From Tetrapyrgos nigripes (taxonomy: Eukaryota > Basidiomycota > Agaricomycetes > Agaricales > Campanellaceae), in NCBI GenBank assembly GCA_013368315.1, contig JAACJM010000166.1, positions 62,001 to 126,000 on the forward strand: a stretch of 64,000 nt of DNA, read 5' to 3'. The notes below the pieces were generated by a model that did no database searches, had not been told where the DNA came from, and saw nothing but the letters and a program-made list of their open reading frames with translations. Numbering within the stretch: the stretch's first letter is position 1; the number at the start of each line of letters is the position of its first letter. Positions 1-12,708 of this stretch are shown here, piece after piece. A program made the translations under genes and the position numbers.

Positions 1-1
1 C

Positions 2-152
2 GAAGACAACTCAGACATATCAGCAGAACCAGCTGAACAAGACCTACAAATCCTTCAAGAGAGTGTCGTCTTTATTGGCCTGTACACCCATCTCAACATG
101 CACTTCAAGATTATGCTAACAGGGATTTCATCATTTACTTCTGCAAAACAAG
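2..152 (+). CDS. Possible partial exon at window edge
   Basis: An open frame runs from the window edge and reaches a good donor-like GTAAGT near 152. The encoded piece is acidic at its start (EDNSDISAEPAEQDL) and then mildly hydrophobic. I recognise no family. It could be the last visible exon of a gene outside the window, or chance. Confidence 0.2.
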
Positions 153-323
153 AGTAAGTTACTCACGGGCCCTGAACTGCCTGCTCTTCTCGGTCCCACA
201 CTGGAGGGAAGGATATGTGCTGCAGGTTGAGCAGTGCTCAGAGAAATCCTGCCATTCAGTCTGAATGAAAGGAATTTAGTGAGCCATCACCAGATTTTTA
301 TTAGACCTTTTGAACTGGAATGC

Positions 324-1570
324 CTACGATGATAGAATGGCATTGGAATATACTGAAGATCATCAGATGAAGATAATTGGCAGAACTGGATAAAGGGACC
401 TTCACATTTTGCACATTGTGACCAGAAGAATAACCATAGCGCTGTGAAACATGGAGTCAGAATCACTGATACAGTTGATGCTTTGGAAGGCATACAAGTG
501 TGGCTAGAGCTTATCTGTCAAGTTCAAGTTAGTGGACATTTACGGAAAATTCCCGGTTGATGTATGCTTACCAGGGCAGCAGCTAGGGCGCTGTAGATGC
601 TACAATACATGCCTCAGTCTAGAGTCTTTATTGGAGTGGCAGATCACCTCCACCTGGTGACTAATCCAGTTTCTGAAGTAGCGATATGAGCTTCCAGTAA
701 AATAAGTGGGAAATGAGGGGATACTTGCCAATCGTCCAAGTGATTATTTTGTCCCCAATGGTTCGCGACCTGTAGTATTTATTGTTATATATTTTTATTC
801 TTTGACTTCAATCCTATTGGGTCCTACGTACCTTAGCAGAGGGTTATAGTTCTTTTCCATGAATGTACACAGCAAAATTGTGTTCACAACGTCGACAGCA
901 GCTCCCATCGTGAGGATAAGTATGATAAGCCATAGAAATTCCCTCGTAAACTCTGAAAGCGATGGCTGATTGAAGGAAATCACTGCAGATGCAATTGCGA
1001 AGCCAGTTCGAGCCACCAATATTGGAATTATGATTGCCTTATAGTAGCCCCATCCCGATATGCGTGAAACTCGATGAGAAAAGAATGCCTGTGTGAGGGA
1101 TTGAGGCTGATGATCGTTTTTCTTTAATTAGGATACACACCTGAACGATATTAGCGATTATGGTGGTTAGAGGCAGAGATAACATGAATGACCAGGTAAT
1201 CTTGTCGAGTTGTTCTCTTTGACCGAAAGACTTGATTGTCATCCCATACAGATATATCCACTGAAAGACCGTATGAAGTGTCTCCAGGGCACTATAATAG
1301 CCATTCAATTTTTGGACAACTAATACCAGTAATACATACCAGAGAACGGCAACCTACAATTGGGCGATCAGTCATGAAGTCTAGGCCAGTACTTTAAGCA
1401 ATACCACATACCGTCGTCTTTAGTAGCGCACTGTCCTTCTTGAAAGAGGCTTGATAGTACTTGTATGACTGAATAATGACAACCCCATAGAGCACCGATG
1501 AAAGCATGATGCCGAGCTCTGCAGCACCTAGAGAGGTTCCTAGGGTAACCGTACTATTGGGAGGAGTCAT
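324..1570 (-). CDS. DUF6534-like multi-pass membrane protein
   Basis: This is one of the expanded basidiomycete integral membrane protein families of unknown function. I can trace exons 1570-1412, 1353-1340, 1291-1141, 1088-832, 769-729, 672-654 and 599-572, which stay in frame (669 nt). Family landmarks in order are LYGVVIIQSYKYY (first helix), VAVLCALETLHTVFQWIYL, VQAFFSHRVSRISG, the hydrophobic stretch LIILILTMGAAVDVV, and WTIETGLVTSIYSALAAAL. The start was chosen at 1570 because it gives an N-terminus of typical length (MTPPNSTVTLG). The intron after 729 has a GC donor (GCAAGT). The 3' end is unclear: the usual C-terminal YSNAILSSLN is visible as YSNAILSS followed by TAG at 324-326, but the exon joining it to the rest does not resolve cleanly. 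The gene may be frayed at its end. Family assignment comes from pattern memory, not a search. Confidence 0.75.
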
Positions 1571-1839
1571 GAGAAGAGCCAGGCTGTCTACCTCCGCAAG
1601 GGCATCCTATTTAACTCCTGGGAGTACGGTCATCTGTGGCAGTATCTGTAGAATGACTGATCATGATGAAGACAAAGAATACTTCAGCTCGGTATCTAAT
1701 GTTTCCATCAAAGGGAGAATATCATGGCGCCATAATCCCTTCTGTCTGGGTGCTATGGCTATATTTACTGAGTCTATGGGTGGCAATGTCAATCTTTATC
1801 TCATCCCTCCCTCTCAGAACGGACTCCGTCCTGAATACC

Positions 1840-2160
1840 GTACCAAAAACAACGAGTACTTTTGTTTTTGTCCTTCGCACGATCATTGACAAATATCTAG
1901 CCGAAGACAAGTATAATTATGTATGGCTCGCATTTGTAGACATCAGCAGTGTATTCCCTTCTGTCACTCCGAGTCACTCTCTCCTGTAGCCCAAGCTCCA
2001 CAATAACTATCTCACTGGAAAGCTCTTTGACTGGCTACGGAACCGACATGGGATAAGTCGTGGAGTCCAACGGTGAATGCCACATCATTCAAAGCATGTA
2101 TGAGGGTTCTAATGGGGGATCCCGCCTCTCCAACTCTCTCTACTTTTGCAATTGTCTACT
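1840..2160 (+). pseudogene. Non-LTR reverse transcriptase fragment
   Basis: Two pieces of a LINE-type reverse transcriptase are readable. The first, around 1858-1965, reads FVLRTIIDKYLAEDKY and AFVDISSVFPS, matching RT motif A (F-D/V-D-I-S-x-A-F-P-S). The second, around 2088-2160, reads MRVLMGDPASPTL, matching the motif B region (G-x-L-x-GDPASPTLWN). A TAG at about 1987-1989 separates the two parts, the residues between them (FDWLRNRHG) also look family-like, and everything downstream, including the catalytic xxDD, is missing. It is a dead fragment, not related in detail to the complete LINE at 50-59.7 kb. Confidence 0.7.
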
Positions 2161-2937
2161 TTTTGTCTACTGTTTTGGCATCTCATTATGTCTCCACGTA
2201 CGTCTGCATCATTGCTGCATCATCTATCTCGTCTTTCTCGGTCTCGGGTTCATTTCTACAGTTCTACTTGTCATCTATTATTATTGAGAACATCTGCATC
2301 ATTTTTTTCGGTTCGATTTTCAATTTTTTCATTCTTATCTGATGATTGATCCTCCATTTTTCCCTCTATTTTTTAGCTCTTTTTTGACATTGCACAATGC
2401 ATGACTGGTGACTGGTGTAGCTTGTACAATTGCGCATTTGCAACGTACGAGTAACGATACGCTCGTGGCTGTACTATATTCTGGACGAGGAGAGATTCGT
2501 GTACTGATGACTGACAGTGACTCGGATTCTCTCCGGAAATATATTAATTCGGATTCCAGTCTCATCGATGTTCGAGCCGTTCTCCTCAAATAAATTTCCT
2601 TCGGGCTTGTGTCAATGCTTGATGCTCTTGGTTTTTGAGGAGCATATATAATATACGCGATGTGCAACGTCACAGTGATGCGGACGAGGAAGACAAGGGC
2701 TGGGATTTCAGGTTTACTTAATCATAACTTCTATATCTAGTAAGTCCGGCGCTGAGCATAATTATGGCAGCGTGCACTGCCTATAGAGGCGTTTGGTTCT
2801 TTTCTCCAGTTTACGGCCAAAACCATCACCAGCTGTGTTTATCCCACCCAGTCCAGGTGAAGTCTAGTCTACTATACTAAGACTTTTGCCCACGTAGCAG
2901 CGCAAATACACCAAAAATGCACCCAATGGCCCATAAG
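2161..2937. other. No gene recognised
   Basis: AT- and pyrimidine-rich sequence downstream of the reverse transcriptase fragment. Short open frames exist on both strands around 2335-2673 but show no family features. Confidence 0.5.
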
Positions 2938-3180
2938 TTACGAGGCCTCTTAAAGGCCGAGTTAACTTAGGTCGAGACCCCGTGACTTTTTTAATTGAGT
3001 TGCAAAAATTACCATGGCTTCAAACTCCCACCCCTTTTTTCATTCTGGTTTATGTCGTTGCGACCTCCCAAAAATTACCACGGCTTCAAACTCCCACACC
3101 ACCCAAATTAAGCCGGTCTCTGCCTTTCCCGACAACTGAAATGTCTAGACTCAGTCTGGACCGGGTCCAAGGACCATTGA
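2938..3180 (+). repeat. SINE-like dispersed repeat, copy 1
   Basis: This copy starts with the family head TTACGAGGCCTCTTAAAGG. It contains the segment with the B-box-like CTTCAAACTCCCACCCC twice (about 3028 and 3085), so it is partly duplicated, and continues into the family tail (AAGCCGGTCTCTGCC, then AAATGTCTAGACTCAGTCTGG). See the family described at 7864. Confidence 0.6.
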
Positions 3181-5449
3181 CATCAACAACCACAATGTCA
3201 TGCCATTGTGTCGACTCATCTTGCCTTCAGCGTCATGCTTCATGGGATATATGGTGTGTACATGGCTTTCTCTCTGCAAGTATGGTTTGCCAGTATTTGC
3301 TACCCTACATCCTCCACTTCTGAAGCTTGACTTCAGCCTCGATGCCCATTGTTATAAGCCTTTACAGGCTTTAGGCTGAGTTGTGGACACCAATGTCATG
3401 CCACATGTCCCCATCACTAACTTCTAGTACAACCTCTTTAGATAAACCTCCCCTCAAGGTACTACTAGGGAGTCAATGTTGGATACTATGTCCCTCTGTG
3501 AGCTGAGCTGAGGGGTTCTCTGAGTCTGAGTTGGTTAGTATATCATAGTACCTATTGAATTCATACCAATGAGATTGAATAGAGACTTGATATTTCTACA
3601 TGTAAATCAGCAAAACCCAAATTTCCATAACTGACCTTTCATCACTTCTAAAGACAAAGTTTTGTATTATGAAGTATACTATTACTTTCAGTAGTTTTTA
3701 TATGATTTTTCACTTGGCAAATGACAAAGCTTCTACATTTGGAAGGTATGCCACATGGCCATTGGCCATTCAGTTTTGTGGTTTTACTTGTAGACGTCAT
3801 AGGTTTGCACTCTCAACAGTGCTCAAAAGCACATAAGGTCAACATATTCTACTACTGTCATCCCAATTACAATATCTGTGCATCTGAATGTGAACATTGA
3901 AAAAAAATAAGGACAATAAACATATTTGATCTATATGTACATGACAAGCAACAAGTACGTACTGTATGATGGTCATCAATTCATCACCTGGGCGGACAAG
4001 AACCAAAAATCAAACATACATGCCCCTCATGACCTGATGTCTCCAATCCCTAGCTGCAGGTTGGCTCGAGGTTGAGCATACTAGTCCAAACTTAAGCCAG
4101 TCTGCAGTTCTACTTTCCACAGAACCCGAAAACCCGCCATAGACTAATCACTATAATTTCCTCAATGTACCATTTGCCGCACGGTATGAAGACTTCATCT
4201 AAAAACACGTCCGTTGCATTGCTAGTGTTGCAGGACAATGCGACAACACCTATGCGAGTAGGACATGCTGTGCTTGGAAACCTCCGAGTAGGCCCAAAAA
4301 ACTCGTTTTGGCAAGATATGATGTCACTGACCTAGTTGAAAACCTTGGAAAAATCCCAATTGGGTTAGACAGCTTTCTTCCAGCAAGCGACCCAGTCACC
4401 CGTTTGTAGCATTTCTTTGAGCACTCTAATCACTGTCCCACCATTAAATCAGTTGCAAAGGTAGGTCTACGCACTCTATTGATGTATAGTATATACAACC
4501 CCTCGTTCTCTTTCTCTCTTTCTCCCTTCCTATTTCCTTCTTTCCTTTTTGTTTATTTTTTGAAACCCCCACAGCATGATTACTGAGCTTGATTTTAAAG
4601 TACTCAATGACTCTTTGCACTGGGTATGTTTGCAGCCACAATGTCTCTGATGTGTTGTCATGTTGCGTTCACATGCGTGCAGCATTCAGAATTGTGGCTG
4701 AACTCATTGAAAAAATCTGATTTTGTGGTAAGTTCTAAGTTATAGGTGTGTAGAATAAATACATGTACAAACTTGAGAACAGATGGGCTACCTGCAAAAG
4801 GTACAGAGTCCGTAGGTACTAGAAGAAGTGTGGCTGTGCATGAATCGATGGCATCGACTTGTGCACAGCCACATTGCCTTTCCTGGCAGGCACATGATCT
4901 TGTTTATTCAAAAACCCGCGTGTCGCTAACTAACAGTTTTTGTTTTTTATCTGCTTAGGTCTGAGGTCAATGTGAACCAGGGTGGGCTGGCCGCCGTCCC
5001 TGGAGTGTCCGAAAGGACCTGATTATTGTTGACCTCTAATTTGTCCTCTCAAGGACAAACTGCTACGACATTTGTGCATTGAGTTACACACCAATCCTGT
5101 GTATTTTTTCCCTGTATCCTCTGGCCATTGTTTTGCTGCACGGTCAATATCCCACTATGATGTTCTGTTTGTACCCTTCAGACAGATAATCACTTTTGGT
5201 AGGTTTGACAGATATTTCTACAGTGGCAGGACATTAGTGTTTGGCTGCCTGACAATTCTCAAGAATGAGTACCGAAAATTGTCTAAAATACACTATCTAT
5301 AAGTCAGAGTATATTTAGTGGTGGTGTGTATGGCAGGACTAGCACTACAAACAGTAAATGTGGGTTTGCATACCCATACCCCTATCTGTATGAGTGAGAC
5401 TGCTGCAACACACTAGACTTGTGCTTTTTGATATACTAAGTATGTGAAA
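3181..5449. other. Long gene-free stretch
   Basis: About 2.3 kb of AT-rich sequence with no recognisable gene, terminal repeats or RNA. Pyrimidine-rich tracts occur near 4500-4560. It is probably old, decayed repeat sequence. Confidence 0.45.
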
Positions 5450-5590
5450 GGGCCTCGTAACTTGCCATGTGAAGCGATGGCCCTTTACCCCAGTTAATTT
5501 ATGTCTCAGCAACCTCCCAGATCTTTTCCACGGGTTCAATCTCCCACCCCTAAGCCGGTCTCTGTCCTTCCCAACAACTGAAATGTCTCC
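5450..5590 (+). repeat. SINE-like dispersed repeat, copy 2
   Basis: A fairly complete copy: head GGGCCTCGTAACTTGCCATG, middle AACCTCCCAGATCTTTTCC, B-box-like GGTTCAATCTCC, and tail AAGCCGGTCTCTGTCCTTCC. It lacks a visible poly(A) tail. Confidence 0.65.
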
Positions 5591-6469
5591 GATACTTACT
5601 TGACTGAAAACCCGAAAAACAGACAACTGTACAGTGTCATCATTATGACACGTGTTTCCTCCTCACAACTGTCATGAAGTGGGCGTAGCTCTTCTGCGTC
5701 CTCCCCATTTTCATTCTCATACTGGTTGAGCTTTCTCTTCCACCTTCAGCTTGAAGTGAGTACTCCATCCACAAGTCTAAATATGCTGTCACTTGCAGGA
5801 AAAGAAAAATATATGCAGATGTCAATGCCAGGCGTGTACTGACCAGCAAATGAGGATTGTAAAGAGAGAAGGGGTCAGTATTTAACCCAAAAGTGTGTCT
5901 TCTACTTTCTTTCTTCTCTTCCTTTGGTTAACACTTTGTTTAGAACGATACTTACCTCGTTGCATATCTCACCAACAATGTCGCTGACATAGAACTCTCA
6001 GCAAGAGCACACAATACACTGTACAGCCTGTCCCAGGTTCCTGGGATTAAGATGGTGTTTACTGACTACTTTTCGTCTGAGCTTACACTAACGATCTGTA
6101 ATACAGGGCAGCTTGGAATAGTAGATCATGTAGTGCGTCTCCCTTCTTTTTGTGTTAGACAGTTCTGACTAACACACAATTATTCTTGACTCTGCTTCTC
6201 TAAACGTCTGATCCATCCTCTCCCAGTACCCGATGCCCTGATGTCACCCTCAACGAAGATATTTCAGATCATTCAGTCAAAACTACAAAGGCAAGTTGTC
6301 CTCATTGGTCTCTACCTTCCTGACGACCGAAATGTCTGGACTCAGTCTGGACCGGGTCCAAAGATGTCGACAACCACAACTGTTGCTGTCGAAATGCCAG
6401 CCACGGTATTTACTGAAAACTGTACAGTTATGACGTCAAACAGACACACCTTTCCAACCACTACATCTA
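5591..6469. other. Decayed repeat sequence
   Basis: There is no gene. Around 6310-6363 lies the tail portion of the SINE-like family (ACCGAAATGTCTGGACTCAG). Around 6400-6460 is a segment (CACGGTATTTACTGAAAAC, TTATGACGTCAAACAGACAC) that recurs at about 46957-47010. Confidence 0.5.
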
Positions 6470-7114
6470 CTATTCGTGACTTAGAAGTGGAAGAAAAAAT
6501 GTCGATGAATCAAAACTTTTGCAAATCTCTACCGTTATCCGAAAAATTTTACACACATCAAGTCTATGGTATAAGCCTTTAGTTTATCAAATCTGCAGGG
6601 TTTTCCAAGGGATGTGGATACAAGCCATGGAGGGCCGATGAGGGACGTTTTGTCACAGCGTATTGGTGGGAAGTGGAAGACGTCACAGGTGTGACCCTCT
6701 TTCACAAAAGCAGGTGCCAAGCGGAGTTTGAAGCAACTTTCTATCACTTCCACCTCGTTTGCTGCGTAAAAAGGCACAATACTCAAATTTTGGCCCAGGA
6801 AAAGGCTGGATACGGATAAAATCAGTCGCAGGGACTACCATATTAAGTTTCCCAAAATTTTTTGACGGGATAGCTTATGCAAAGGCCTTTCACTTCTGTC
6901 ACGCTCACGGAAATGCACTGTGTTTGTCGTTTTCAGCCCATGGCAAATGTCTCAGTGCAAACCTAGTAAATCTGGTTACATAGAAATGCAGGTAATATGT
7001 GAAAGTCTATTATTAAATTTTTATGAAGGGAGATGAGGGAGGAACAAAGATATGGACAGATTTCTTTGGAATCTTCCACTTCTAGGGCCCATGTCACTTC
7101 TAGGTCACAAATAG
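6470..7114 (+). mobile_element. Tc1/mariner-like non-autonomous element, copy A
   Basis: A 645-bp element with about 20-bp terminal inverted repeats: left end CTATTCGTGACTTAGAAGTG, right end CACTTCTAGGTCACAAATAG. It is flanked by TA on both sides (6468-6469 and 7115-7116), the target duplication of Tc1/mariner elements. It has no transposase; short open frames inside are not conserved in the second copy. Copy B at 62713-63362 is nearly full length, in reverse orientation and alignable along its entire length. The ends and TA sites are seen directly; the superfamily is inferred from them. Confidence 0.85.
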
Positions 7115-7116
7115 TA

Positions 7117-7863
7117 TTCTTGATGGTTGTGACCAGCTCAAGAACTCTATCATTTAATCTTGTGCTTCGGGCAAATATTTCCTCCTCACTTCTTCATGAC
7201 TTCAGTCCCTTGTGCGTCCTTAACTCGTTACTGAATATGTGGCTGACTTTCTTCTCATTTGTTTGCCCTTATGCTCCTCTTCTTTACCTCTTCAACTTTG
7301 TGTTTCCCGTTACAGCTCCCTCAGCCCCTCTCATTCCCATTTGACTTTGTCTGTGTCCTGACAATGACACGAATCTGACCCTCAAAGACAAGCTGTCAAA
7401 TCACCATCAAGAACCCAAGGAATGCCAGGCTGTTGAGTAGAGTGCTGGAGAATTTGGGTGGTTCAAGATCAGGGTTGGCATTGAAGTTTGTGCTTTTGTT
7501 TCTTTCCTTTTTTAGTTCTTTTCCTTCCTGTTTTGTGCATGGGGGTCAGTGTTGCCACTCCTATATTCCGTGCCTCTTCGTATTTCAGTAATATTTCTCT
7601 GTGTTACTGGGGCTCCATTGTAGTTAGCATTTAGACTCCTTTTGGATACCACTGGGCTGCTTGCCATGCTTCAACGCTTCACTGTGTTTTTGGTTCCTTT
7701 GATCTGTGCGTTGGTTTTCGCTCCAGTCCCTTTCCTTCCCTGTTTATCAAAATTTCCTGCTGTTGCACGCCTGCATGTCAGTAGGTACAATCTGTCAAGA
7801 AGTATAAGATTATGGATTCAATAATGCCACTACTCAAGCACATAGACACCCAAAGGAAAAAGA
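7117..7863. other. Repeat body shared with 47.4-47.75 kb
   Basis: There is no gene. From about 7460 the sequence is a diverged copy of 47390-47750; both end in TGCATGTCAGTAGGTACAAT and CTGTCAAG before running into the SINE-like head. This suggests the head and this upstream body belong to one larger repeat. Confidence 0.55.
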
Positions 7864-8132
7864 GGGCCTCGTATATTGCCATGCGAAGCAGTGGCATCTT
7901 TCCCCAGTTAATTTATGTCATAGCGACCTCCCAGATCTTTTCCACGGGTTCAAACTCCCACCCCTGTTCGTTGGTGCTCATCAAGCGCTCATCTGGAATC
8001 AGCTGGAATCACAGTTGAGACCCATGACATTGTTCACAGATTCCTTGGACTAATGCGAGGCCCTTAGGGCCAGTCTCTATCCTTCCCGATAACCAAAATG
8101 TCTAGACTCGGTCTGGACTGAGTCCAAAGACC
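7864..8132 (+). repeat. SINE-like dispersed repeat, copy 3 (reference)
   Basis: This is the best copy for describing the family. The head GGGCCTCGTATATTGCC is followed by GCGACCTCCCAGATC, a perfect Pol III B-box-like GGTTCAAACTCC (about 7948-7959), a middle that differs between copies, and the tail CCAGTCTCTATCCTTCCCGA with AAATGTCTAGACTCGGTCTGG. A convincing A box was not found, so the tRNA-derived SINE assignment is inference. Recognisable copies all lie on the plus strand of this window. Confidence 0.6.
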
Positions 8133-8573
8133 GTTTGATGTCAATACACATGTCATCACTGCCCTCAGCCGTCGAGTACCTCTCTCGGTCTGCAACTGTC
8201 GCATCCATTCCTCACTGACTCCTCCTGACTTATTGTCAAAATATAAGTTCGTTGACTTCAAGTGTGATGCGATACTTTCATCCTGGGTCACCATATCAGG
8301 AAGGTTGCTGGCTAAGCTGGCACTCCCACAACCCTTTTTTTGGTAACAAACTTCTCAAAAATGTGTCCATTACACATTATGAGAAGCATTTTGAGCCAGT
8401 TCAAAGGGGGTGAGTGATGTGTTATGCGAACTTGTGGTCAAATAGTACAGTATCTGTTTTTTGTCTTGGGGTTTACTCAATACTATGTGTTTTCTGTTAC
8501 CTATGCTCTACATGGAAGATCTAATGCATTATATGAACATGATTCTTGGTACTGCTGAGTATGACAAGGGTAA
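8133..8573. other. No gene recognised
   Basis: Intergenic sequence between two SINE-like copies with no recognisable features. Confidence 0.4.
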
Positions 8574-8620
8574 GGGGCCTTGTAACTTGCCATGTGAAGC
8601 AGTGGCCCCTTACCCCAGTA
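8574..8620 (+). repeat. SINE-like repeat, head fragment
   Basis: Only the head of the family is present (GGGGCCTTGTAACTTGCCATG through CCTTACCCCAG). The B-box portion is absent. Confidence 0.5.
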
Positions 8621-10080
8621 CTGTCCCATTTCATTCAATTTGCAAGTCATGCGTCATGCACCCCCAAAATGTCGGAAAATTGGAGCAAACTGCAAGCAAC
8701 AGATGACAACCACCTAAACGATGCCAAAACGATCCAACTCACTCTATATTGTGATAAATGGGACTCAGGAGGACCCTGGATAATAGGTGGTGAGGCTGTC
8801 CCCCAAATTTAGCATTTTGGCCACTTTTTGTCTGAACCATTTTGCGGCCCAATCTCAAAAAATCAAAAAATTTGTCCAAACCTGGGACCAGCCTTCTCCT
8901 AGGTCCAGTTTTTGTCTAAACTGGGGTACCAGCCTATAAAAAATCGAAAAATTTCCGAAGTGCGTTCCACGCATTTCTGAGTATATCTAGCAAAAATCGA
9001 GTGGAGAGCATATACTTTACAAGTAGAATCTAAGTTTTTTACAAATCCATCTCTACATCCTCCTCAACCTCGTCTTTCTTGCACCCCCAGAAATCAGCCA
9101 TGACCTTTTCCAACACTGAGTGCTTCTCTCAGAGGCAGGAGTTTGAGGGTAATAAAATCTTTGACTGGGAGATCGGGAGAATGGAGAATGGTCTGGAAGT
9201 CTTCTGGTAGTCATATGATGTGCAAGAGCTTGTCAACAACATGTAAAGGTGGATTATGATAAACTTTCCCTTTTCCAATCCATTCACTGTGTCGGAAAAT
9301 GGTCTGTTCTGTGAGGTCATCAATGGAGAGCATGAGGAAGGTATTTGGAGATAGCAAGTGCTTCAAGGTAGTAGAAGCTATTATGCAAGATATTGAAAAG
9401 GTATTTTCAAAATTTTATTACATTAGTGTCTATTGCAGCTACTTGCTCGAAGGCCTGTTAACAAAGGAATGAAAGAATGAGACCCTAAACCCTACATACA
9501 TTATCCATATATGAAATAAGGTCAGTCACAGATGGAGTTCCAGCTCTATTGTAGTCTATTGTTCGAGACATTGTTTCCTCTCATTCTTCTTTGCTTGTTC
9601 TGCATTGCGAATTGAGTATAAATGCACTACACTTGTGTGCGGCAAATCTAGTCAGACAACTCTCTCAGGAGTCACAGTTGTCTCATATCCTTTATAGGGA
9701 TTCTCATTCTACATTCATCATCCATTGTTGTTCTCCTTGATCTAGTTCTTTGCTGTCATCTCAGTTGCTGTACAGGTGTATAGATTGATCCACCAGCAGC
9801 TCTGATCTTTGATCTCATAGGCTTAGGGTCAGTGGATGAGTAGTGTCACTCCCTCTCACCGAAGCCACCCTAGGTTCCAGACTCCTCCTAAGGCATTCTC
9901 CCCTCATCGACGAGCCCATTCAGCATCAAGAGGTTAGCTCAGCTCAAGGGTTTGTGACACATAGAGGTTTACTACAAGACCAATACAGGAGAGGAGGGAG
10001 TTTGTTTGGTGCTATTATGACTAGAGGACATGTGACAATGTGTTAATGTATGTCACAGCTGCTTTCTCTCCTTATTCTCT
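8621..10080. other. Gene-free stretch, possible Gypsy 3' flank
   Basis: No gene was recognised. The part near 9600-10080 lies downstream of the Gypsy integrase (which reads leftward) and could hold its 3' end or LTR, but no matching direct repeat was found on the other side of the element. Confidence 0.35.
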
Positions 10081-12600
10081 TTATGAGGCTGAAGAATGAG
10101 GCTGAGTTCTTTACACTGGTTTTCAGTGTATGGCAAATATTTGACCCAGTCATCTTGATGATAGTTACATAGGTATTGTTCGAGTTCCTGATTGAACCTT
10201 TCTGTTTTGCCATCTGTTTGTGGATGATAAGCTGTACTGAGAGCTGAAGTAATACCTAACTTAGCAGGCTTGCAAATTGGGGACCTTTATCTGATATCAT
10301 CTTGCCCCAAAGACCACATCATCACCATGTGTTGTTGAAGAGTAAGTCAATAGTGCCATTGCTATCAATGTCCTTTCAGCAAGGGAAAATGATGACTGTC
10401 TTGGTTGACCAATCTACTGTGACATGGATTGGATTAAAGCCATCACATTCTGGGAGATCCATGATGAAATCAGTGGTAATTGTGCCAGAGGGTCATTCTG
10501 GTGTTTTGTTCAGAATCAAGGGGACATGGGATGGATGGTTTTGTGCCTTGGTGAATTGGCAAGTAGCACACCCTTCAACATAATCACAGATGAAGACTGA
10601 CATACTGGGCCACCAAAATTCTCAGCTAACCAATTCATACATCTTGAACTGGCCTGGATGTCCTGTGGTAAGGCTATCGTGGTGCATCTTGATGATGTCT
10701 CTTCATAGTTGTTGGTTGTAAGAAACATAGATCTTCCCTTGGAGCAAAATTATTCCTGTAAATTTTTGACTAGCAAACGAGGACCATTGTTCAATATGAT
10801 CTCAAGAGCACTCACAACCTCAGCATCCTTTTGTGAACATTCTCGAATTTGTCTTTTCAGCTCTGCATCTCCTATCACAACCACCACTCCTGGCCTTGTA
10901 GCACGTATCCTGAAGAATCTAGGATCTAATAATATTCTATCTTTGTTATCATCCTTGACCCACTCTTTATGATCTGGTCATCGGGATAGGGGATCACTAC
11001 GATTAAGGACTCCTGGTTTGTGGACAAGAATAAAGTTGGATTGCATAAGGAATAATGCCATTCTTGCTTGTCATCAGCTTAATTTCTGAGCTGTTCTGAA
11101 GTATTCCAAGTTCTTGTGATTGGTTAAAATTTCAACACTATGCAGTGCCCCTTCTAGATAATGTCGCCATGCTTCTAATCCACATATGATTGCCAGTAGC
11201 TCTTTATTGTGAATATCATAATTCTGTTCTGTTTCAGATAGGGATTTCGATAGATATGCCACTGGGCGCCATTTACCGTTGGGCCCTTGTTGAGCTAGAA
11301 TTCCTCCTGTAGCATAGTCAGAAGAATTGACTTCTACTCTAGTGCCTGAAAGGATTCTTTAGTTACAATAGACCATTTCCACGGCTCATCCTTCTTGGTC
11401 AGATCAAAAAGTGGTCAAGTAATTTTAGAGAAGTCCTTTATGAACCAATGGTAGAAGTTTCTGAACCCAAGGAATGATTGAATATCCTTGACTGATCATG
11501 AGGTTGGCCATTTGGTGACACCTTTAAATTTAACTGGATCCTTTGCCAAAGTGTTGTGTGAGATGATCAGACCTAGGAATTCTACTGAATTTCCAGTTTT
11601 GCATAGAGGTTGTTGACTTGAAGTTGCGCTGTTGGTGTTCCTCCAAGGTTTCCATAAAGATCAAAATGTCATCCATATAGATAACCACTTTTCCAGAATT
11701 GATGAGGTCCTTGAAAAGAGTATTTATCATTGCTTGGAATGTGGCAGGAGAATTCATAAGACCAAAGAACATCACTGTCAGTTCAAAAAGTCCTTTGTTG
11801 GTTTTAAATGCCACCTTCCACTCATCTCCTTTTTTAATTTGTACATTGTTATATCCCCATCAAAGATCAATTTTGGAAAAGACTTGTGCTCCTTCAAGTT
11901 TGTCTACCAACTCAGATATGAGTGGTAAAGGATACTCATTTTTCACATTTCCATGATTTAATGCTCAGTAATCCTGTATGGGGCATAGCTTTTCATCTTT
12001 CTTTTTAATGAAGAAGAAAGGACTTGCCATAGGGGATTTTGAAGGTCTTATATATCCTTTATTCAGGTTTTCATCAATAAAGCTATCAAGCTCCTTTTCT
12101 TTGACGGTGATAAGGGATAGGTTTTGCAAGGATGAGGTTCAAAGTCCATTTTCAATTCGATAGCATGGTCCCATTGTCCATGCTCTGGTAATCGTTCTGA
12201 AGTTTGCTTGTCAAAAACTTGCAGAAACTGATGATATTGAGATGGAATCTTATCTGTAAGAGGTATATCTTGGTTTCTTGAGCTGATTCTGCAAGTTCCT
12301 GAGCCTTGGTGAATCCAGCACAGATATTGATATCTGGTGTTTCAGATGATTCCAAGTCTGGTGTCAGGTATTCCTCTTCTCTTTTCAACAGACTTTCCAT
12401 GATCTCTTGTTCCCACTGATTCAGAATATCTTTCCAACCATAATCTTCCTCAGTAAAGATTGTTGGAGATCCCGAAGTATGATGAAAAGATTGGATGGGG
12501 ACATGGTGATGGCTGTGCAATTGGTTTGAATTGTCCAATTGGTTCTGACCATTTAACTTGGTAGTCCTTGTGATGAGTTCATGGGTTGGCAACAGTTGGT
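10081..12600 (-). mobile_element. Decayed Ty3/Gypsy retrotransposon pol
   Basis: Reading leftward, the order is that of Ty3/Gypsy pol. A linker at 12592-12152 is followed by reverse transcriptase (about 12000-11530) with the active site [11 protein letters not shown] near 11680. RNase H follows (11262-11074; LSETEQNYDIHNKELLAI), then the integrase zinc-binding part (about 10730-10510; CATCQFTKAQN in a shifted frame) and the start of the integrase core (TTDFIMDLP). The frame is broken many times; examples are TGA codons at 11965-11967 and 11860-11862, where family members have arginine (QDYRALN, DLRWGYNN). Gag and protease are not seen, and no LTR pair was found. This is an ancient, inactive copy. 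Confidence 0.85.
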
Positions 12601-12708
12601 TTGGGATGTTTGGGTTTTGTGCGTAGATTAAATCTTTCTGAGATCAATCGAGTATGTCCTCATCAGCTATGAGTGTAATTCAAAGGCAAGAGTGGTAAAA
12701 TCATATCA

